This document shows positions 44,729 to 52,660 of a stretch of 64,000 bases of DNA, piece by piece. Position numbers and translations under genes: made by a program. The first letter of the stretch is position 1; each line of letters opens with the position of its first letter. The DNA lies in NCBI GenBank assembly GCA_030145325.1, contig JAQYVW010000008.1, positions 1-64,000 of the forward strand. The letters run 5' to 3'. Below the pieces are notes generated by a model. It was not told where the DNA came from, did no database searches, and was given only the letters and a program-made list of their open reading frames with translations. Source of the stretch: Desulfurivibrionaceae bacterium. GTDB taxonomy: Bacteria; Desulfobacterota; Desulfobulbia; Desulfobulbales; UBA5123.

Positions 44729-44842
44729 AATGATGTCATCGCAGCGAACAAACCCTGCGACAGGTTGGACCTATTGGGAGGTGGCGGGTTCCCTAAATGC
44801 TCGCCACGCGGAGGTTTGTTGAGCATTCATGATGCCATCATT
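44729..44842. repeat. Long imperfect inverted repeat with nested hairpin
   Basis: The outer arms AATGATGTCATC/GATGCCATCATT and AACAAACC/GGTTTGTT enclose an inner GTGGCG/CGCCAC hairpin, giving a cruciform-like 114-base structure in the 489-base gap before the DUF560 gene. It could be a structured leader RNA or an element remnant; no known riboswitch was recognised. The gap 44534-45022 otherwise holds only the promoter at 44923. Confidence 0.4.
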
Positions 44843-44922
44843 CATTATCTGCTGATTTTTTTTACTTTGACGTTATCGTCTCTTGCAATCAGGCCGAGGT
44901 AGCGTCTAAATTATAAAAGAAA

Positions 44923-44951
44923 TTGACAATTACTTATCACCTTACTAAAAA
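44923..44951 (+). promoter_or_regulatory. Sigma-70 promoter of the DUF560-FecR-cyclase block
   Basis: TTGACA and TAAAAA are separated by 17 bases, about 70 bases before the ATG at 45023. No Fur-type palindrome was seen next to it. Confidence 0.5.
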
Positions 44952-45022
44952 TATTTTCTAAGAGATCAACAATATATTTGATATAAATAAAACTAAACCG
45001 ACAGGAACAATTAGGCAAAATT

Positions 45023-46342
45023 ATGAATCGATTAATTTCGCTAACGCTTCTTTCTTTCTTATTTGTTTTCCAGGCCCATGCTGCTGATCTTGTAAGCATA
45101 GATCAATTTGGCAAAGGCAAGCAAGCTTTTGCCGTGAGCAATTATTCTGAAGCCTACGACCATTTTTACCAAGCATTCCTCCATGATCCAACCAACAAAA
45201 ACATCAATTTCTACCTGGCACGGTCTGCCTTTGAAAAGGGCGACTATGAGACTGCGGTCATGGCCTATGAACGAATTCTCCTGCAAGATCCAGAAGCATC
45301 ACGAGTAAAGCTGGAGTTAGCACGCACATACTACAAGCTCAAGTCCTACGAGATGGCCAAACAGTATTTCAAGGAGGTTCTGGCGACAAATCCACCAGAA
45401 GCCGTGTGGAGTAATATCAAAAGATTTATAACCTCCATCGACGAGGCAGACAAACGCCATTTCTTCAACGGAATGGTTACGGTGGGACTCAGTTACGATG
45501 ACAACATTCGCACGGCTCCAACCGGAGAGACAGTAAACACCATCATCGGAGATATAACTCTTACCGGCAACACCGCCACGCCAATCAAAAATTATTTATT
45601 GAATACCACCGCCGTCCTTAATCATATCTATCGTTTCGACAACAAAAAATACACCTGGAAAACCAACATTACAAATTATAATGCATTCAATGAAACCGCC
45701 AAGGATCTGGATATTAATTTCCTCGGACTCAGCACTGGGCTTGTCTACCAGAAAGAAAAATTTTTATTGCAAGGAAATGCCATCGGCAACCAAGTCGACC
45801 TTGGCTATGATCACTACCTTGGCACCTTCGGCGTGGGTGGATCTGCAACCTATGTAAATTCCCAGAAGATGCTCCTGACCCTCAACGCCACCCTACAAGA
45901 GAAAAATTTCTACCTGGACGAAGACAAAGATTCGACCAATTTTAATATTAACGGTGGGCCAATCTTTAATTTGGGCAAAACCAGGATCAGTTTCACCCTT
46001 GGGCGCGAGATAGAGAGTGCCGAAACTGAACAGAATAGCTATCAGCGCACTTCAGCCAGCCTCCGTTGCGACCAGATCCTGCCCCATGATTTTAATTTAT
46101 ATGCCAGCGTCCGCATACAGGATACTGGCTATCAGGGCATCGAAGCCCTTTTTGGCAAAACCCGCTCCGACAAAAGTAAGGATCTCTCATGCGGACTTTC
46201 CAAAACTTTATGGAATTCTAAAGACAAGAGCAACAGCATAATAGGACAAATCAGCAACACTTACACCGACATAAAATCCAATTGTGATATCTACACCTAT
46301 AGAAAAAACGTCACCGCAACTTCATTGACTTATACATTTTAA
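45023..46342 (+). CDS. DUF560/SLAM-type outer-membrane secretion protein (type XI secretion-like)
   Basis: The 439-residue protein has a signal peptide (LLSFLFVFQAHA), TPR-like helical repeats at about 25-140 (NYSEAYDHFYQAFLHDPTN, GDYETAVMAYERILLQDP, KSYEMAKQYFKEVLATNP), and a C-terminal beta-barrel from about 150 opening with MVTVGLSYDDNIRTAP and ending in Phe (TSLTYTF). This plan is that of surface lipoprotein assembly modifiers (DUF560), which move TbpB-like cargo to the cell surface. The next gene encodes a protein with TbpB-like repeats, so a secretor-cargo pair is likely. Confidence 0.8.
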   Translation: MNRLISLTLLSFLFVFQAHAADLVSIDQFGKGKQAFAVSNYSEAYDHFYQAFLHDPTNKNINFYLARSAFEKGDYETAVMAYERILLQDPEASRVKLELARTYYKLKSYEMAKQYFKEVLATNPPEAVWSNIKRFITSIDEADKRHFFNGMVTVGLSYDDNIRTAPTGETVNTIIGDITLTGNTATPIKNYLLNTTAVLNHIYRFDNKKYTWKTNITNYNAFNETAKDLDINFLGLSTGLVYQKEKFLLQGNAIGNQVDLGYDHYLGTFGVGGSATYVNSQKMLLTLNATLQEKNFYLDEDKDSTNFNINGGPIFNLGKTRISFTLGREIESAETEQNSYQRTSASLRCDQILPHDFNLYASVRIQDTGYQGIEALFGKTRSDKSKDLSCGLSKTLWNSKDKSNSIIGQISNTYTDIKSNCDIYTYRKNVTATSLTYTF

Positions 46343-46405
46343 TTTTCAGCTTAATAGCCCAATGAGGAGATCCACTCCCCATTTTTTGAAACAATGAGGC
46401 ATCTC

Positions 46406-49400
46406 ATGCATCAGAAAAAATCGACCACTGGTTCAATCCTTCTTTTGGTGGCGCTCCTGCTCTCCTGCGCCATCCCCGTTTTCGCAGCCAACTCTTCACC
46501 AGGCAAGGCTGTAGCAACAGTCGTCGCGCTGCGAGGCAAGGTTGTGGCCTTAAACACGGGCGGAGAACAGCGCCAATTGGCCATCAAGGGAAAGATATTT
46601 CAGTCAGATACAATTAAAACTGACGCCCGCGGCCGGATTCAATTCCTTTTCACCGATAACACCATCATCAGTCTCGGCCAGCGAGCGGAAATGAAAATTG
46701 ACAAGTATCAGTGGCAAAACACCTCTACTGACACCCTCAAGACCACCGTCAAGGAGGGTGCCTTCCGGGTCATGGGCGGAACTCTTGCCAAATCTACTCC
46801 GCAAAATTTCACCACCGAAACACCCAGCGCCACCATCGGCATTCGTGGCTCCATGTATGCTGGACGGGTCAAAGGGCAGATGCTTTCAGTTGTCTTTCAG
46901 GGCGGTAAGGGCATCTTTGTCCGCAACCCCGCTGGTGTAGTGGAAATCAGTAAACCCGGCTTCGGTACCCGGGTGCTCTCCCCTACCGCTGCTCCTGCCC
47001 CCCCGACAAAATTCAGCAGCGCCGAAATCAGCAAAATCAGCAATGGTGTTGATCAAGATGAACCGAAAGATGTGCCACCCGCTGAGGAAAAACCGGCGGA
47101 TCAGAAAAAAGATGATTCCCCCAGCGATAATCCACCCAGCGACAATCCCCCCAGCGATAATCCACCCAACGACAATCCACCCAGCGATAATCCACCCAGC
47201 GATAATCCACCCAGCGATCCTACGGACTGGACCGAATACCCCGACACCGGCCCTGACACCGGCCCCGACTTAGCCCCTCCTAGCTTCCCCGAGCCGCCAC
47301 CGGTTATCCCTATTCCTGATCCGCCCGAGGTGTTTGTGCCGCCTATTATTGTCACCCCCGCTTACACCGGCGCTACTCTTACGGCCACCGAGAACTATGC
47401 AACCACTCCCCCGCTGTTCACTTGGGGGCAAGACAGCCTCTCCCTGGCAGATGACCTTACCGCCATCAGCGGTAACATCACCGCCCCGGATGGCACCTTA
47501 GTGCCATTCTCCCTCCCAAGTTTCACCCCCACCGATACAACCTATAATTTTGCCAGCATTTATTCTGGATCAGATTATAGCCAAACCCAGGAAATAACCA
47601 TTCAAGGAAACAGCTTATCCTTGGATGGAATCAATTACACCGCCGACAACCTCGGGGAATTTTTCACCTATAACCGCTATTTTTACAGCGCCGATCTAAT
47701 TTTGCAGGAATTTGGCTTTGCCGGTACCCCCTCTCCCTCTGCACCCTCCACCGGCATCAACGTTTATTCCGGTACCATGACCGGTTCCTTGCAAGGCGCA
47801 GACTTTGACGACACCATCCCTGCCCTGCCAAATATCGGCGGCCTAGCCACTATCAAAACCAACTTCACCAACCACACCGTCTTCGGCTATTATCAAGATG
47901 ATCAGGATCAAGCCTCCTTCTCCACGCCCATGGAGGATGGTTTTTTCTTCGCCACCACTTCAGGCCATGATTTGACCGATATCACTTTCTTCGGTTCTGG
48001 TGAAGATTTAAACGATGACTTTGTCCTCAACATGGCCACGGCAAAATCTGCGGATTTCTACGGCAGCGCCAATCAGGGTTTCGGCTGGAGCGCAACAGGT
48101 GATGCCATTGCAACTGTCAACAACACCGACGTTGGTGATTTCAAGGTAATCGGCGCCGCGTTCCTTGAGCAAACCCTCACTGCTCCCACCACCGACAAGA
48201 CATGGAATGGTTTTGCCACTGGCTTAAGTGAATTTACCAATCTTTCGACATCCACCACCAGCTACACCATTAACAAGAACTCCAGTGATTCGGCAACCGA
48301 TCTCGTCGTCTCTTTGGGCGCAACCACCGGTTTGGTGGGCGGCTCAATCAACATGGCTGACAACGACAGCGCCAATCCATTCTCCATCAACCTTGGCACC
48401 GATGCCAGCGCCTACATCGATGACTCATGGTTTGCGGCCATGACCACCTCATCTATTTCTGCTGCCACCAAAGGCCTCTTCATCCCCGAGCTGACCGACC
48501 CTCAATGGTCACAGTATTTCACCTGGGGATGGTGGGGGTTAACCCCCTATGCAAACGGAACATCTAAAGTCGAGATGGATGGATTATGGGTTGCCGGCGA
48601 ACGATCCGCCAATCTCCCGGCAACAACCGGTTTAGCCCTCTCCGACCTGCTGGGCCAGGGAAGCGGCATCACCGGCCATTATGCAGGACAAGCCGAAGTA
48701 AATATCGGCAATGCAACGACCGGTGGATACAATGAGTATACCGGCAGCTCTGTTTTCGATATTGATTTCAGCACAAGTACATTTAATAACGGTAGCATTG
48801 ATTTCAATACCGCCAGCGGCCCTACGTTCTCCAACATCACCGGCAATGTGGACGCCAACGGCATCCATGCCACCACCCTTGATCTTGACGGCACAAGTAT
48901 GGGAGCAGCTTTTTTCGGTCTCGATGGAGATTTTTTCGGCAACGATCTTGCCGCTCTGGCTGGAAATTTCTTCGCCCAGGACTCCACTTACTACTATAGC
49001 GGCATCTTCGGTGGCGATCTTGACAGCAACGGGATTGTAATCCCGACCCCACCAAACACCTTCGCCCTCAGCGGCAACTTCATCTCAACCCTTAACAATT
49101 TCACCGATGTCCAGGAATCATGGTGGTACGGCCCCACAACCCCTCTTACAATTGATGTTAGCTCCGGTCTCCTCTCGGGGACCCTGGTGGCTCAAGACAG
49201 CACGCCCATCCCCATCAATCTATCTCTTCCTTCTTCAGTCGAGCCCACCGCAACCTATGATCCCCTGCTGGTTACATACGACGACATTGTTTCTTTCTCA
49301 ACCGACCTTACCGGTACCACCCAAACCACCGACTACTATCTCTCCTATGATAACCTGGGAGAATTCTTCACCTATAAAAGCGATCTTTTTTTTACCGAAA

Positions 49401-52400
49401 CCATAACAGATTACATGTTTACCGATTTCGGCTATGCCGGTATCCCGTCGACAACCCTTCCCACCGACGGCATTGTCAAATATTCCGGCCAGATGTCCGG
49501 AGAGATATCTAACTACACTACTGCTCCGAACATGTTTATCTGGGAAGAAGAAGACATCTTAGGCGACATGAAAATCATTGCCAATTTCAAAAACAACACC
49601 GTACTTGGCTACTTTGAGGATTGGGGAGTCGGCTTTTCGCATTTTCCAATTGAAGACGGTTTTTTCATCGGCACCATCAGCGGCACCGATGTCACCGCTA
49701 TCACCTTTGTCGCAGGTGGTAACGATTTTAACGGAACACCGCTTCTCTCCCTATCCACAACCGGCACCGCCAACTTTTTCGGCAGCGCCCAGCAGGGATT
49801 TGGCCTGTCGCTCACCGGCGACACCTATTTTGAACCGACGGCAACCCAAGTCGGCAATTTCAATCTGCTGGCCGCAGGGTTCCAGGATTCAGCCCTTGCC
49901 GCTCCGTCAGGCAGTAAATCCTGGAACGGTTTTGCCATTGAAACGGCTTATCAGTATAGCGACCTCACCGACAACACCCTGCTTAACACCTACTGGGTTG
50001 CTAATACCGATGACCTGGCAAGCAACTTCACTCTTACCTTGAACGCCGACACCGGCACGGTGGCAGGCACCATGGCCACCACCGATGCCTATGGCTCTAG
50101 CCAAACCTTATCACTTGGCGAGACCGGCTCAGTCCTTAACGCCTATATCGATGACACACATTTCCTGACCGGTATTTATTCCAGCCAAGCTGCCAACAAC
50201 CTGGGCGGACTTTTAGTAACGCAAAGAGATGAGGTGCAATGGTCCAGCTTTTTCAGCTGGGGCGAGTGGGGAGAGATTCAAGCCGATGCCACAGCCACCA
50301 CCAGCACCCAGACGCAAGGACTATGGCTTGCTGGCGAATTAAGCAACACTCTTGTCCCCACCTACCTTTCCAGCCTCCTCAGCACTGGCACTAATCTCAC
50401 CGGTAATTACCAGGGAGGAGCGACTATAATCACAAGTATTTCAGATCCAGACTATAGTATCTACTTCAATGAAGAACATATCGGAGTATCTAATTTTGAA
50501 ATAAACTTTACCAACAATTCATTTACAGGGATGATTGATTTCTCTTCTTCCTACGGTCCATACTTTGACAATATATCAGGCACCGTTAATGGAACCGGCA
50601 TCCATGCCGACAACTTGCGCGCCAACGGTGTTACCCTTGCTTCAACTGACTTTAACCTTGACGGAGATTTTTTCGGCTCGGGGCTGAATGCCCTGGGTGG
50701 CAGTTTTTGGGCCATAATTGATAGCTACGCTGTTGGCACCGGCATCTTTGGTGGCGATCTTGACAGCAACGGGATTGCCGAAACCAGCACCACCTCATCA
50801 GTGCTGGCCATGACCGGCAAGTTGAGTGGAGTTGTCACCGGCTCCGGGACCGGCTCTCCGTCACCAGCCCCTGGGATTTGGCTGGGTGATGTTACAACCG
50901 CCAGTTCCACTGACGGTACGCTGACCGGTTCCGCCGGGGTTACCGAACTTATTACTTCCGACACCGCCACCTTGGACTTTGGCTTCCTGATGGAACCATA
51001 CGATCCAACCAACACCTATTTCGAGATATTTCCAGAGGAGCAAGGTGTCACCCTTGACCGGCACGGGCTAACCATGAGCAACCTGTCGGTGCATACCGAA
51101 ACATTAGGGGAATTTGCCATCTTCTCCGGCACGGTCACTGACGGCACCGCAACTTGGAATGAATTGGGATTCGTTGGCGAAGAAACTTCGTCCACTATCC
51201 TTACCTCTCTGCCGGGAACAGACTTGATCGAGTCTTATAACGGTCATGCCCTTTACGCTATCCAAGATCAACTGGGGAACATTGGATCCGAAGCAACCGG
51301 CTTACATCTGGAATTTAACTGGCACACAGGTAAGGTCGTCGGCCTCATCAAAGAGGCAACATTTATCAACCACCCCGTCATTTTCTATGGCGACGTCTCC
51401 TCAACCGGATTGACCAATATATCCTTTTTAGGTGGGGGCATTAGCGATCATTGGGATACAACCTCAACCCCTTACGTAGTAGCTTCCTATAACGAATTAT
51501 TCTCTTTTGACGGTACCTTAGATTTCAACAGTTTCTACGGCAGTGAACATCAGGGGATCGGCGCTACGTTCTCGGGAACTACCCCGTTCATTTACGACCC
51601 CGCGGCTTCTGCCGCTGATTGGAACACAACCATTGCCGCGGTCAAGGATCCCTACTCGCCAAATACCGACTCCCTCTCTTTTACCGGTATCGACTCTTGG
51701 GAAGGATTTGCGGTGAGCGGCACAACCCTAATGAGCACCGATCCCAGTCAACTTTCGTTCACAATCGACAAAGACACCGGCCTTGTCACCTCGGGTGATC
51801 TATCTCTGCAATGCGTGCTAGGAGGGGACTTTGCCGTTAATAATGTAGAAATCGGCGGCACAAACGGCTCGGCCTATGCAAGCAATAAAGCCTTTGTGGC
51901 AGAAATGGGCTGTTCTACCAATGACTGTATTGCTACCCTTGATGACTTAGCCAACCCGATCAATGTTGGCTTGGAGGCCCTTGGCAACTACATGTTTAGC
52001 TCTCCTGATTCATTTTATGGCAACGATTACACGGCCTGGGGCTACTGGCAGGTTACCTATACTGACCCGACCACAAGCAAGGTAACCATTACCCCCGGCC
52101 TATGGACAGCAGGTCACGAGAGAACCCCGGCCACCGTGGTGCAAGGATTAATCGCCGACACTGCGCTTATCACCGGCACCTACAACGGCGAAGCACATGC
52201 CCTGCGCAACTACAGCACTTTCATTGACCGGGTTAACGGGACCTCCGACCTGACCGTTGACTTCAACGCCAGAAACGTAACCGGCACCATGGATTTTGCC
52301 GACGACCCCAATATCGGCTTCAGCGGCAGCACTCTGAATATCACCGCCACGGTTGCAGCCGATGGTTCAGGACTTACCGGCACCATCACTAACGGCGCTA

Positions 52401-52552
52401 GCAGTGTCGTCAACGGTGCCTTCTTCGGGCCAACGGCGGAAGCCATCGCTGGCAATTTCCGGGCTGAAAGTGTTATGGAAACAAACGGAGTTGATAGTGC
52501 GACCTACAATGGTATTTTTAACGGGGCACTGACCAGTGGCTCTCTGCAGTAG
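46406..52552 (+). CDS. Giant FecR-domain protein with three TbpB-like barrel repeats (putative type XI cargo)
   Basis: The 2048-residue protein has a signal peptide (ILLLVALLLSCAIPVFA; signal peptidase I cleavage after VFA is most likely, though LLSC could be a weak lipobox). A FecR domain follows (about 35-200: FQSDTIKTDARGRIQFLF, TPSATIGIRGSMYAG), then a linker of six SDNPP units. Numbering from the ATG at 46394, three tandem repeats of about 570 residues lie at roughly 331-898, 899-1478 and 1479-2052. Each has NLGEFFTY-like, FYGSANQGFG-like and W-G-W segments and ends with the motif of TbpB beta-barrel domains (DGDFFGNDLAALAGNFFA, DGDFFGSGLNALGGSFW, NGAFFGPTAEAIAGNFRA). Repeats 1 and 2 share a 37-base near-identical DNA stretch; repeat 3 is more diverged and has three Cys (CVLGG, GCSTNDC). 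The start at 46406 has GAGG eight bases upstream. Function is probably surface display; the ligand is unknown. Confidence 0.8.
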   Translation: MHQKKSTTGSILLLVALLLSCAIPVFAANSSPGKAVATVVALRGKVVALNTGGEQRQLAIKGKIFQSDTIKTDARGRIQFLFTDNTIISLGQRAEMKIDKYQWQNTSTDTLKTTVKEGAFRVMGGTLAKSTPQNFTTETPSATIGIRGSMYAGRVKGQMLSVVFQGGKGIFVRNPAGVVEISKPGFGTRVLSPTAAPAPPTKFSSAEISKISNGVDQDEPKDVPPAEEKPADQKKDDSPSDNPPSDNPPSDNPPNDNPPSDNPPSDNPPSDPTDWTEYPDTGPDTGPDLAPPSFPEPPPVIPIPDPPEVFVPPIIVTPAYTGATLTATENYATTPPLFTWGQDSLSLADDLTAISGNITAPDGTLVPFSLPSFTPTDTTYNFASIYSGSDYSQTQEITIQGNSLSLDGINYTADNLGEFFTYNRYFYSADLILQEFGFAGTPSPSAPSTGINVYSGTMTGSLQGADFDDTIPALPNIGGLATIKTNFTNHTVFGYYQDDQDQASFSTPMEDGFFFATTSGHDLTDITFFGSGEDLNDDFVLNMATAKSADFYGSANQGFGWSATGDAIATVNNTDVGDFKVIGAAFLEQTLTAPTTDKTWNGFATGLSEFTNLSTSTTSYTINKNSSDSATDLVVSLGATTGLVGGSINMADNDSANPFSINLGTDASAYIDDSWFAAMTTSSISAATKGLFIPELTDPQWSQYFTWGWWGLTPYANGTSKVEMDGLWVAGERSANLPATTGLALSDLLGQGSGITGHYAGQAEVNIGNATTGGYNEYTGSSVFDIDFSTSTFNNGSIDFNTASGPTFSNITGNVDANGIHATTLDLDGTSMGAAFFGLDGDFFGNDLAALAGNFFAQDSTYYYSGIFGGDLDSNGIVIPTPPNTFALSGNFISTLNNFTDVQESWWYGPTTPLTIDVSSGLLSGTLVAQDSTPIPINLSLPSSVEPTATYDPLLVTYDDIVSFSTDLTGTTQTTDYYLSYDNLGEFFTYKSDLFFTETITDYMFTDFGYAGIPSTTLPTDGIVKYSGQMSGEISNYTTAPNMFIWEEEDILGDMKIIANFKNNTVLGYFEDWGVGFSHFPIEDGFFIGTISGTDVTAITFVAGGNDFNGTPLLSLSTTGTANFFGSAQQGFGLSLTGDTYFEPTATQVGNFNLLAAGFQDSALAAPSGSKSWNGFAIETAYQYSDLTDNTLLNTYWVANTDDLASNFTLTLNADTGTVAGTMATTDAYGSSQTLSLGETGSVLNAYIDDTHFLTGIYSSQAANNLGGLLVTQRDEVQWSSFFSWGEWGEIQADATATTSTQTQGLWLAGELSNTLVPTYLSSLLSTGTNLTGNYQGGATIITSISDPDYSIYFNEEHIGVSNFEINFTNNSFTGMIDFSSSYGPYFDNISGTVNGTGIHADNLRANGVTLASTDFNLDGDFFGSGLNALGGSFWAIIDSYAVGTGIFGGDLDSNGIAETSTTSSVLAMTGKLSGVVTGSGTGSPSPAPGIWLGDVTTASSTDGTLTGSAGVTELITSDTATLDFGFLMEPYDPTNTYFEIFPEEQGVTLDRHGLTMSNLSVHTETLGEFAIFSGTVTDGTATWNELGFVGEETSSTILTSLPGTDLIESYNGHALYAIQDQLGNIGSEATGLHLEFNWHTGKVVGLIKEATFINHPVIFYGDVSSTGLTNISFLGGGISDHWDTTSTPYVVASYNELFSFDGTLDFNSFYGSEHQGIGATFSGTTPFIYDPAASAADWNTTIAAVKDPYSPNTDSLSFTGIDSWEGFAVSGTTLMSTDPSQLSFTIDKDTGLVTSGDLSLQCVLGGDFAVNNVEIGGTNGSAYASNKAFVAEMGCSTNDCIATLDDLANPINVGLEALGNYMFSSPDSFYGNDYTAWGYWQVTYTDPTTSKVTITPGLWTAGHERTPATVVQGLIADTALITGTYNGEAHALRNYSTFIDRVNGTSDLTVDFNARNVTGTMDFADDPNIGFSGSTLNITATVAADGSGLTGTITNGASSVVNGAFFGPTAEAIAGNFRAESVMETNGVDSATYNGIFNGALTSGSLQ
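47123..47212 (+). repeat. Six tandem 15-bp units encoding SDNPP
   Basis: Units of AGCGATAATCCACCC, with few substitutions, run for six copies and a partial seventh. They form the Pro/Asp linker between the FecR domain and the repeats. The multiple-of-three length means copy number can change without frameshift. Confidence 0.9.
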
Positions 52553-52576
52553 CCTGATGCCATTGGCTTCCAGAGA

Positions 52577-52619
52577 TGCCGACACGATTAAATGCCAACT
52601 ATTTTTGATCGTGTCGGCA
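52577..52619 (+). repeat. Perfect 12-bp inverted repeat between the giant gene and the cyclase gene
   Basis: TGCCGACACGAT and ATCGTGTCGGCA enclose a 19-base loop, 24 bases after the stop codon. No long T run follows, so it may be a partial terminator or mRNA-protecting hairpin that sets the level of the downstream cyclase. Confidence 0.55.
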
Positions 52620-52660
52620 AATAGTTTCCCCAACAACATTCAATATCATGTGCTGGCATC

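Noticed and set aside
44729-44842. Inverted repeat considered as an integron attC site
   Set aside because: The terminal core sites do not match the attC consensus and no integrase or cassette array is present.
47123-47212. Tandem repeats considered as a CRISPR array
   Set aside because: The units are contiguous 15-mers in frame within a coding sequence, without spacers.
47101-47355. Gly/Ser-rich minus-strand ORF opposite the SDNPP repeats
   Set aside because: It is the reverse complement of the 15-bp tandem repeat and of the Pro-rich linker; a shadow.
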